Positions 29,713 to 38,614 of a stretch of DNA of 38,614 nucleotides are shown here, piece after piece. A program made the translations under genes and the position numbers. The DNA is from Pseudomonadota bacterium (GTDB lineage Bacteria; Pseudomonadota; Alphaproteobacteria; Acetobacterales; Acetobacteraceae). Below the pieces are notes generated by a model. It did no database searches, had not been told where the DNA came from, and was given only the letters and a program-made list of their open reading frames with translations. The stretch spans positions 1 to 38,614 of the forward strand of contig JAJZUI010000006.1 in assembly GCA_021847175.1 (NCBI GenBank), written 5' to 3'. Positions within the stretch are counted from its first letter, which is position 1. Each line of letters opens with the position of its first letter.

Positions 29713-30615
29713 ATGACGCGCCGCGTCATCATCGACACCGACCCCGGCACGGACGACGCCATCGCGCTGTTCCTGGCCTTCGCCTCGCCGGAGATCGACG
29801 TGGCACTGGTCACCGTCGCCGGCGGCAATGTCGGGCTCGCCCGCACGCTTCGCAACGCACGCGCCCTCGTTTCCCTGGCGGGGGCCGACGTCCAAGTGGT
29901 GGCCGGCGCGGACCGCCCGCTGCTCGGCCGTTTCGAGGACGCGGCCTACGTCCATGGCGAGGACGGGCTTGCCGGCGTCGCGCTTCCGGAGGGGCGGCCG
30001 GCCGAGCGGGGCATTGCCGCGGACGCCATCCGCGCCGCGCTGCGGGCGGCGGGACCCGAGGGTGTAACGCTGGTCGGCATCGGCCCGGCGACGAACCTGG
30101 CACTCGCGCTTGCCACCGAGCCCGCGCTCGCCGCCCATGTCGCGGAGATCGTGCTGATGAGCGGCGCCGCCACGCGCGGCAACGTCACGCCCCACGCCGA
30201 GTTCAACGCCTGGTCGGATCCCGAGGCGCTGTCCGTGGTGCTGGGGTGCGGCCGTCCGGTCACGCTCGCGACGCTGGACCTTACCCGTCAGGCGATCTGC
30301 ACCCGTGAATGGCTCGGCTCATTGGCGGAAGCCGGGCGGTGCATGGCGGCGGCGCGCGCGATCATGGGGAGCGTGCCGATGCGCGCCTACCCGGCCGGTT
30401 TCGGCCACCCGCAGCACGATGCCTGCGCCATCGCCTGGCTCGCGGCACCCCACCTGTTTACCCATGCGCCCGTCCACGTGGGGGTCGACCTCGCCGGCGA
30501 AACGCGAGGACGGACCCGGATCACCCTGGGCGAGGGCCCGGCCCGGCTGCTGGAGCGCCTTGATTCGCCAGGATTCTTTGCCCTGCTCGCCGAGCGCCTG
30601 GCGCGCCTTCCTTGA
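29713..30615 (+). CDS. Nucleoside hydrolase (inosine-uridine preferring type)
   Basis: The 300-residue enzyme cleaves ribonucleosides into base and ribose. The calcium-binding N-terminal cluster IIDTDPGTDDAIAL contains Asp8, Asp10, Asp14 and Asp15. Further marks are VTLVGIGPATNLALAL near residue 118, the EIVLMSGAA strand, FNAWSDPEA near 167, and HPQHDACAIAW near 236 with the last calcium ligand Asp. It is complete and typical in length. The gene is a single unit, just before alaS; its stop lies within a TTGACA sequence. A salvage role is likely. Confidence 0.92.
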   Translation: MTRRVIIDTDPGTDDAIALFLAFASPEIDVALVTVAGGNVGLARTLRNARALVSLAGADVQVVAGADRPLLGRFEDAAYVHGEDGLAGVALPEGRPAERGIAADAIRAALRAAGPEGVTLVGIGPATNLALALATEPALAAHVAEIVLMSGAATRGNVTPHAEFNAWSDPEALSVVLGCGRPVTLATLDLTRQAICTREWLGSLAEAGRCMAAARAIMGSVPMRAYPAGFGHPQHDACAIAWLAAPHLFTHAPVHVGVDLAGETRGRTRITLGEGPARLLERLDSPGFFALLAERLARLP

Positions 30616-30618
30616 CAG

Positions 30619-30647
30619 GTGACAGGTGGCGCCGGGCGCGCTAGTTC
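30619..30647 (+). promoter_or_regulatory. Candidate alaS promoter (leaderless)
   Basis: GTGACA (30619-30624) and TAGTTC (30642-30647) are 17 nt apart, ending 6 nt before the alaS ATG; no Shine-Dalgarno is present. A TTGACA at 30612 is a second -35 candidate but sits 24 nt from the -10 element. Confidence 0.4.
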
Positions 30648-30653
30648 CGGCCT

Positions 30654-33293
<2,640 letters not shown>

Positions 33294-33522
33294 GGCTGCC
33301 TCCGGCGGGGTGTGCGTACCGCGACTGCGCGGTCTCCGGCGCCCCTGGTGCGCGCGGCGCCCGCGCAAGACGCTCGCGGCGCAGCCTGGTCACTCCTTTC
33401 ACCGGCGCGTTGTTCCAGCCCTTCCGTCGCCACGCCAGCGCCTTGACAGCCCTCGGGCGGGCGCGCGCATAGTTCCGTTTCGGCCATATCGTCTTGCGCA
33501 TCCGAGAAGAGGGGAACCCCGC

Positions 33523-34803
33523 ATGTCCGCAACGATTCCGGCTTCCGCCGCGCCGCACGATCATGGGGCCGCGCGCCGCGCCGTGGTGGCGGCGGCCATC
33601 GGCAACGTCCTCGAATGGTACGATTTCGGCGTCTATGTCTTCTTTGCCGGCGCCATCGCCAAGACCTTCTTCCCCGCCAACAACCCGACCGTCTCGCTGC
33701 TTGCCTCGTTCGCGGTGTTCGGCGTCGGGTTCCTGATGCGTCCGCTCGGCGGCATCATCATCGGCCGCTACGGCGACACCCATGGCAGGCGGGCGGCGCT
33801 CACGCTCACCATTATGACCATGGCGTTCGGCACCGTGGTCGTCGGGCTGCTGCCGGGCTTCGACAGTATCGGCATCGCGGCGCCGGTGCTGCTCGTCGTC
33901 GCGCGGCTGGTGCAGGGGTTCTCGGCTGGCGGCGAGTGGGGCGGCTCGACCGCGTTCATGGCGGAGTGGGCACCCGGCGGGAAGCGCGGCTGGTACGCGA
34001 GCTTCCAGCAGGCCTCGATCACCCTCTCACTGGTGCTCGCCTCGGGCACTGGCGCGCTGTTCACCTCGGTCCTGGGGCCGTCCGCCATCGCCGCCTGGGG
34101 CTGGCGGATACCGTTCCTGCTCGGCATCGTCCTCGCCCTCGTCGGCCGTTACCTGCGCCGCAACGTGGAGGAGACGCCGGTCTATCGCGCCGCGGACCGA
34201 AACGCCCCGCGCGAGCCCGGCGTGTTCAACGCGGCGGCGCGCGCCTTCGGCTTCACCATCCACTGGACCGTCGCGTTCTACATCCTGCTCGCCTACATGC
34301 CGTCCTTCACCGCGGCGCATGCCGGCGTCGGCGGTGCGGCGGCGCTGTGGTCCAACACCATCGGCCTGATCCTGATGACGGTGCTGATCCCGATTTTCGG
34401 CACGCTTTCCGACCGCATCGGGCGCAAGCCGCTGCTGCTGCTCTCCTGCGGCTTCTTCGCGATCCTGACCCTGCCTGCCTTCATGATCATCGACTCCAAG
34501 CCCGGGCTCGGCGTGCTGATCCTGATCCAGCTCGTGTTCGACGCGGCGATCGCGCTGTTCTCGGGCGCGGGGCCCGCGGCGATCGTGGAGATGTTCCCGA
34601 CCATGAGCCGCTCGAGCTGGATGACGCCGTCCTACGCGCTGGCGGTCGCGATCTTCGGCGGCTTCGCGCCGTTCATCGCCACATACCTGATCCACACCAC
34701 CGGTTCGGCGCTCTCGCCCGCATGGTACGTGATCGGGGCGGCCATCGTCAGCTTCATCGTCATCTGGCGCATGCCGGAGACGGCCCATCATGAACTGCGC
34801 TGA
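33523..34803 (+). CDS. MFS transporter, metabolite:H+ symporter (MHS) type
   Basis: The 426-residue membrane protein has about 12 helices. The start AAIGNVLEWYDFGVYVFFAG and the loop GRYGDTHGRRAALTLTI between helices 2 and 3 are signatures of the MHS branch, whose members carry citrate, alpha-ketoglutarate, proline or aromatic acids with protons. The second signature copy FGTLSDRIGRKPLLLL is near residue 295. The ATG at 33523 has GAGGGG upstream; the frame is open from 33118 but that part overlaps the alaS end and is not conserved. The gap after alaS (33294-33522) holds TTGACA and TAGTTC but 21 nt apart. The SDR gene starts 9 nt downstream, so they are co-transcribed. Confidence 0.9.
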   Translation: MSATIPASAAPHDHGAARRAVVAAAIGNVLEWYDFGVYVFFAGAIAKTFFPANNPTVSLLASFAVFGVGFLMRPLGGIIIGRYGDTHGRRAALTLTIMTMAFGTVVVGLLPGFDSIGIAAPVLLVVARLVQGFSAGGEWGGSTAFMAEWAPGGKRGWYASFQQASITLSLVLASGTGALFTSVLGPSAIAAWGWRIPFLLGIVLALVGRYLRRNVEETPVYRAADRNAPREPGVFNAAARAFGFTIHWTVAFYILLAYMPSFTAAHAGVGGAAALWSNTIGLILMTVLIPIFGTLSDRIGRKPLLLLSCGFFAILTLPAFMIIDSKPGLGVLILIQLVFDAAIALFSGAGPAAIVEMFPTMSRSSWMTPSYALAVAIFGGFAPFIATYLIHTTGSALSPAWYVIGAAIVSFIVIWRMPETAHHELR

Positions 34804-34812
34804 GGAGACGGC

Positions 34813-35580
34813 ATGAGCAACGGAAAGGTCGCCGCGAAGGTCGCCATCGTCACCGGCGGCGCGCGGGGAATCGGGCGGGCCTGCGCGCTGGCGCTGGCCC
34901 GCGCCGGGTTCGACCTGGCGCTCGTCGACGTGCTGGAGCCGGAGATGGCGCGCACCCGGGGCGAGATCGAGGCGCTGGGCCGCCGGGCGATGACCTGCGC
35001 CGCCGACGTCGCCGACTTCGCCCGGGCGCAGGCGGTGGCCGCGGAGGTGAAGTCCGGGCTCGGGCGCATCGACGTGCTGGTGAACAACGCCGGCCGCGCG
35101 CAGCCCAAGGGCATCCTGGAGATCACCGAGGCTGAGTACGACAACACCCTCGCGGTCAACCTCAAGAGCTGCTTCAACTATATCCGCGCGACCGCGCCGA
35201 TCATGCTGGCGCAGGGTGGAGGGCGAATCGTTTCGATGTCCTCGCTCAACGCCCATTCCGGCGGTGTCACGGCCGCGGTAAGCCGCTTCGCCTATGCCTC
35301 GGCAAAGGCCGGCATCATCGGCATGACGCGGGCGCTGGCCAAGGAGCTCGGCCCCACGATCCTGATCAACGCCATTTGCCCGGGGCTGATCCAGACGGAG
35401 CTGGCGAAGAACCACGTGATCGTCGAGCGGGGGGCGGCGATCGCGCGCGACGGGATCGCGTTGCACCGTGTCGGCACCACGGAGGACGTGGCGCAACTCG
35501 TCGTGTTCCTCGCGGCGAGCGAGCCCTGCTACATCACCGGCCAGGATTTCAAGGTCGATGGGTTCCAGTACAATATGTGA
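34813..35580 (+). CDS. SDR family oxidoreductase (FabG-like)
   Basis: The 255-residue protein is a complete short-chain dehydrogenase. It carries the cofactor loop TGGARGIGR (14-22), NNAG at 91-94, catalytic Ser144 in SMSSLNAHSGG, and Tyr161-x3-Lys165 in YASAK. Ser and Tyr are 17 apart, a few residues more than the usual 13. The end ITGQDFKVDGFQYNM is standard. FabG-like enzymes reduce or oxidise beta-keto/hydroxy acyl groups or sugars. Co-transcription with the transporter suggests it acts on the imported substrate. It contrasts with the truncated SDR at 1191-1631, with which it is not closely alike. Confidence 0.9.
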   Translation: MSNGKVAAKVAIVTGGARGIGRACALALARAGFDLALVDVLEPEMARTRGEIEALGRRAMTCAADVADFARAQAVAAEVKSGLGRIDVLVNNAGRAQPKGILEITEAEYDNTLAVNLKSCFNYIRATAPIMLAQGGGRIVSMSSLNAHSGGVTAAVSRFAYASAKAGIIGMTRALAKELGPTILINAICPGLIQTELAKNHVIVERGAAIARDGIALHRVGTTEDVAQLVVFLAASEPCYITGQDFKVDGFQYNM

Positions 35581-35712
35581 ACCCTGTGCGGGGACGTTGT
35601 TCGCCGCTCGCTTGATCTTCCCTCGCGATCTCAGGAAGAGCTGTAAATTTGCTGGTAAAATGAGATTATCTGTTGGGCTTCGAGCCCGCGATGCTGTCCC
35701 CTTGCGACCACC

Positions 35713-35728
35713 TTGACGTTAACGTCAA
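35713..35728. promoter_or_regulatory. Perfect 16-bp palindrome, likely MerR (LiuR-type) operator
   Basis: TTGACGTTAACGTCAA is perfectly palindromic and stands in a more AT-rich spacer. It resembles, from memory, operators of LiuR-type MerR regulators of branched-chain and fatty acid catabolism. A LiuR-like gene follows at 36349. The site precedes the acyl-CoA ligase pseudogene and so would have controlled the whole former operon. Confidence 0.6.
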
Positions 35729-35799
35729 TTAGGCTACATCCGCGTCATCGCGCCGGACCCGACCACCTGCCGACCAAGCAACGCAACCCGGCGCCAGCG

Positions 35800-36300
35800 G
35801 GAAGAACAGGGAACTGCCCATAGGCGCTCGCCTCGTCGTCCTCGCCGCCAACGATGCCCAGGTGGCAGGCCTTGTTACGCCGTGCGCGGCTTGGCCCGGA
35901 GCGGCTGCTCGCGGTGCTGCCACTCTTCCCCACGTTTTTGCACTCACCGCGGCTACCATGACCGCTGATTGGCTGGCTGCGCACGGGCGACGTCGGCGCG
36001 ATCGGTCACGTCGGCTACGTGACGCTGGGGGGACCGCAGCAAGGACGTCATCCTCTGCAGCGGCTTCAACGTCTAACCCTGCGCGGTGGAGGAAGCGCTC
36101 TACGCGCTCCCGGACGTGGCCGCTGCCACCGTGGTCGGCATGCCGGCCCCCTATTGCGGCGAGACCCCTGTCACCGATCGGGATGCCCGCGCATCCTCTT
36201 CCGCGACGGCCTGCCGCGCACCATGAGCGGCAAGCTGTCGAAGGAGAATTTGCGTACCGACGTGCTGGCGGAGCTCGGCACGGGAGCGAGGCCCGCGTGA
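35800..36300 (+). pseudogene. Decayed long-chain acyl-CoA ligase (AMP-binding)
   Basis: Fragments of an acyl-CoA ligase are spread over three frames. In order they read LAANDAQVAG (about 35839), ERLLAVLPLF (about 35902), HVFALTAATM after a frameshift near 35928, WLRTGDVGAIGHVGYVTL near 35975, and after another shift DRSKDVILCSGFNV at 36037, a TAA stop, then CAVEEALYALPDVAAATVVG, and finally DGLPRTMSGKLSKENLR ending at 36300. The order follows the family exactly, but the N-terminal half and the part between HVFALT and GWLRTGD are missing. The gene cannot make an active enzyme. It lies between the palindrome and the LiuR-like regulator, where an intact ligase would normally start the operon. 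Limits are approximate. Confidence 0.85.
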
Positions 36301-36348
36301 GCGTCCGCCGCTTGTCACACGCACCGTGGCGCCCACATGGAAGGACGC

Positions 36349-36795
36349 ATGGACAGCTCTCCGCCGCGTGACCTGTACAGCATCAGCGAGCTCGCGCTCG
36401 AACTCGGCATCACGCCGCGGGCGATCCGTTTTTACGAGCAGAAGGGCCTGCTCTCACCGCGCCGCGCCGGCGCGCACCGGGTGCTGGACAGGCGCGACCG
36501 TGTGCGGCTGCTGCTGATCCTGCGCGGAAAGCGGCTCGGCTTTTCGCTCGATGAGATTGCCGAATATCTGCGCCTCTACGCCGCGGACCGCACGCAGGTG
36601 GCACAGATGCGCATGCTGCTCGCGGCGACGCGCCAGCGCCAGGCGGAGCTGCAGCGCCAGCGCCACGACCTCGACGTGACGCTCGCGGAACTGGGCGACA
36701 TCGAACGCCAGGTGCTGCGCGCGCTCGCCAGCCAAGGTGCAACCGAAGCGGGCGCCACCGAAGCGACCGACAGCGACGAACGGAGCAGGACATGA
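36349..36795 (+). CDS. MerR family regulator, LiuR-like
   Basis: The 148-residue protein has an N-terminal MerR winged helix (YSISELALELGITPRAIRFY, then GLLSPRRAGAHRVLDRRDRV) followed by LILRGKRLGFSLDEIAEYL, a block typical of LiuR regulators of acyl-CoA catabolism. The C-terminal half is a coiled coil rich in Gln, Arg and Leu (about 85-130) ending in DIERQVLRALAS. There is no cysteine effector site. The ATG at 36349 has AAGGA closely upstream; one at 36337 is an alternative. Its stop overlaps the thiolase ATG. It probably responds to an acyl-CoA and represses its own operon; the palindrome at 35713 is the likely site. Confidence 0.85.
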   Translation: MDSSPPRDLYSISELALELGITPRAIRFYEQKGLLSPRRAGAHRVLDRRDRVRLLLILRGKRLGFSLDEIAEYLRLYAADRTQVAQMRMLLAATRQRQAELQRQRHDLDVTLAELGDIERQVLRALASQGATEAGATEATDSDERSRT

Positions 36796-37931
36796 ACGAG
36801 ATCGTGATCGCGGGCTACAAGCGCTCGCCGTTCCACTTCGCGAACAAGGGTGAGTTGGTGAAGACGCGCCCCGACGACATGGCGGGCATTGTGGTCAAGG
36901 CGCTGGTGGCCGAGAGCGGCATCGACCCCGGCGCGATCGAGGACGTGATCGTCGGCTGTGCCTTTCCGGAGGCGGAACAGGGTTTCAACGTCGCGCGCAT
37001 CGTCTCCTTCATCGCGGGACTGCCACAATCGGCGGGCGGTGTCACCGTGAATCGTTTCTGCGGCTCCTCGATGCAGGCGATCCACCAGGCTGCCGGGGCG
37101 ATCATGATGGGCGCGGGCGAGGCCTTCGTCTGCGCCGGGGTAGAGAGCATGAGCCGTGTGGCGATGGGCGGCTTCAACCCGATGCCCAATCCCGGACTGA
37201 TGGAAAGCTTTCCGCAGGTCTACATCTCCATGGGCGACACGGCGGAGAACGTCGCGCGGAAATACCAGCTTTCACGCGCCGAGCAGGAGGCCTTCGCCGT
37301 GCGCAGCCAGGCCAAGGCCGCGACGGCGCGCGAGGAGGGGCGCCTCGCCGTCGAGATCGTTCCGATCGCGACCAAGGCGGGCACGGTGGAGCGCGACGGC
37401 TGCATCCGCCCGGAGACCAGCGCCGAGGGCCTCGCCGGGCTGAAGCCCGCGTTCCGCCAGGACGGCACCGTCACCGCCGGAACCTCCTCGCCGCTCACCG
37501 ATGGCGCGACGGCGGTGCTGGTCACCACCGGCGACTTCGCCCGCGCGCAGGGGCTGCCGATCCTCGCCAGGATCCGTTCGATAGCGGTTTCCGGCTGCGC
37601 GCCGGAGATCATGGGCATGGGGCCGGTCGGCGCCTCGCGCAAGGCGCTGGCGCGCGCCGGCATCACCGCCCGGGATATCGACATCGTCGAGATCAACGAG
37701 GCGTTCGCGAGCCAGGCCATCGCCTCCCTGCGCGAGCTCGCGCTGCCGGAGGAAAAGGTCAATCTCGACGGCGGCGCGATCGCCATCGGCCACCCGCTCG
37801 GCGCCACCGGAGCGCGCATCACCGGCAAGGCGGCGGCGCTGCTCAGGCGCGAGGGAGGACGTTTTGCTCTCGCAACGCAGTGCATCGGCGGAGGCCAGGG
37901 AATCGCGACCGTCCTCGAGGCCGTTTCGTGA
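36792..37931 (+). CDS. Acetyl-CoA C-acyltransferase (thiolase)
   Basis: The 379-residue thiolase cleaves 3-ketoacyl-CoA in the last step of beta-oxidation. All active-site motifs are intact: Cys90 in NRFCGSSM, GGAIAIGHPLGATGAR with the catalytic His near residue 337, and the second Cys in TQCIGGGQG near 364. The INEAFASQAI block is also present. It is a typical FadA-type enzyme, unlike the Cys-less thiolase-like protein at 26211. Start and stop both overlap the neighbouring genes (ATGA before, GTGA after), so regulator, thiolase and dehydrogenase form one operon. Confidence 0.95.
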   Translation: MNEIVIAGYKRSPFHFANKGELVKTRPDDMAGIVVKALVAESGIDPGAIEDVIVGCAFPEAEQGFNVARIVSFIAGLPQSAGGVTVNRFCGSSMQAIHQAAGAIMMGAGEAFVCAGVESMSRVAMGGFNPMPNPGLMESFPQVYISMGDTAENVARKYQLSRAEQEAFAVRSQAKAATAREEGRLAVEIVPIATKAGTVERDGCIRPETSAEGLAGLKPAFRQDGTVTAGTSSPLTDGATAVLVTTGDFARAQGLPILARIRSIAVSGCAPEIMGMGPVGASRKALARAGITARDIDIVEINEAFASQAIASLRELALPEEKVNLDGGAIAIGHPLGATGARITGKAAALLRREGGRFALATQCIGGGQGIATVLEAVS

Positions 37932-38614
37932 TCCGCCGCGTCGGCGTGCTCGGTGCCGGCACCATGGGGGCCGGCATCGCGGCGCATGCGGCGAACGCGG
38001 GTGCGGAGGTGGTGCTGCTGGACGTCGTCCCAGGTGCGGCGGCACGCGCGGTCGCGGCGATGGCGAAGACCGACCCGGCGCCGCTGATGCACCGGCGGCT
38101 TGCGCGCCGCATCACGACGGGCGACCTGCCGCGCGACCTCGCCATGCTCGCCGGCTGCGACTGGATCGTCGAGGCGATCGTGGAAAAGCCCTCGGCCAAG
38201 CGCGAGCTCTATGCCGCGATCGACGGCGTGGCGAAGCCGGAGGCGATCGTCTCCTCCAATACCTCGACCATTCCGCTGGCGGCTCTTATCGAGGGCATGA
38301 AGCCGGCGCGCGCCGGGCGCTTTCTGATCACGCATTTTTTCAACCCGCCGCGGTATATGCGCCTGCTGGAGATCGTCGCGGGCCCGGCCACGAGGCCGGA
38401 CGTGGTCGCCTCCGTGCGACACTTCGCCGACCATGCGATGGGCAAGACGGTGGTGGATTGTCGCGATACGCCTGGCTTCATCGCCAACCGCATCGGCACG
38501 CTCTGGATCGCCTCGGCGCTGCGCCACGCGGTGGAAATGGGCCTTACGGTTGAGGGGGCCGACGCGGCCATGGGAAGGCCGCTCGGCATCCCGAAGACCG
38601 GTGTGTTCGGCCTG
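37928..38614 (+). CDS. 3-hydroxyacyl-CoA dehydrogenase, FadB/FadJ-like, cut by window end
   Basis: The first 229 residues are in the window and the frame stays open at the end. The NAD-binding start VGVLGAGTMGAGIAAHAANAG, the IVSSNTSTIPLAALIEG strand near residue 108, THFFNPPRYMRLLEIV near 136 with the catalytic His, and DTPGFIANRIG near 179 are all typical of 3HCDH. The ending MGRPLGIPKTGVFGL is found in the longer bacterial enzymes of about 770 residues that also have an enoyl-CoA hydratase domain, so the missing part probably includes it. The GTG start overlaps the thiolase stop. Confidence 0.93.
   Translation, partial: MIRRVGVLGAGTMGAGIAAHAANAGAEVVLLDVVPGAAARAVAAMAKTDPAPLMHRRLARRITTGDLPRDLAMLAGCDWIVEAIVEKPSAKRELYAAIDGVAKPEAIVSSNTSTIPLAALIEGMKPARAGRFLITHFFNPPRYMRLLEIVAGPATRPDVVASVRHFADHAMGKTVVDCRDTPGFIANRIGTLWIASALRHAVEMGLTVEGADAAMGRPLGIPKTGVFGL

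Noticed and set aside
36019-36300. A 93-codon ORF as an independent small gene
   Set aside because: Its last third is the C-terminus of an acyl-CoA ligase, and the fragments around it in other frames show that the whole is one pseudogene.

Overview
The window is very GC-rich and has the gene content of an alphaproteobacterium. The run DUF177 (yceD) - rpmF - plsX - fabH - ihfA - merR is an alphaproteobacterial core cluster. Together with the catabolic accessory genes it suggests Rhodospirillales, perhaps Acetobacteraceae; the family-level placement is inference. No integrase, transposase, CRISPR array or prophage was found.

Layout. 1-1.7 kb is an unstable stretch: five copies or fragments of a GGAGTTTTGG-type repeat surround a low-GC gene of unknown function and the 3' part of a short-chain dehydrogenase (SDR). 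1.9-9.4 kb holds a PcaC-type decarboxylase and the core lipid/ribosome cluster, interrupted between DUF177 and rpmF by a secreted beta-propeller gene and a divergent gene for a PrnB-like heme protein, with an FNR-type box and an inverted repeat between them. 9.4-14.4 kb carries a PHA synthase, tRNA-Pro(GGG), a small membrane ORF with its own terminator, and a plasma-membrane-type (P3A) proton ATPase.

14.4-27.8 kb is a large accessory catabolic region. On the minus strand a COG3964 deacetylase and a PrpF-like isomerase form a pair. Divergently, ten genes run from 18.1 to 27.8 kb, mostly with overlapping start and stop codons: aminotransferase, amidase, TrmO-like methyltransferase, Gfo/Idh/MocA oxidoreductase, MetX-like alpha/beta hydrolase, two related ACMSD-type amidohydrolases, a Rieske ferredoxin, a cysteine-less SCP2-type thiolase and a DUF35 partner. 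The substrate is unknown. The set implies an amide or amino acid converted to a CoA ester that is cleaved by a thiolase-DUF35 lyase. This is the best candidate for an undescribed pathway.

27.8-38.6 kb contains a divergent ECF sigma / zinc anti-sigma pair, an isocitrate-lyase-superfamily enzyme, a nucleoside hydrolase, alaS, an MHS-type transporter and an SDR. It ends with a beta-oxidation operon (LiuR-like MerR regulator, thiolase, 3-hydroxyacyl-CoA dehydrogenase cut by the window end), preceded by a decayed acyl-CoA ligase and a perfect 16-bp palindrome that is probably the regulator's operator.

A recurring promoter pattern (TAGNNN or TAATCT, often 17-18 nt after a -35-like hexamer) appears before many genes. 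For ihfA and alaS it lies 6 nt before ATG with no Shine-Dalgarno, which suggests leaderless transcripts.
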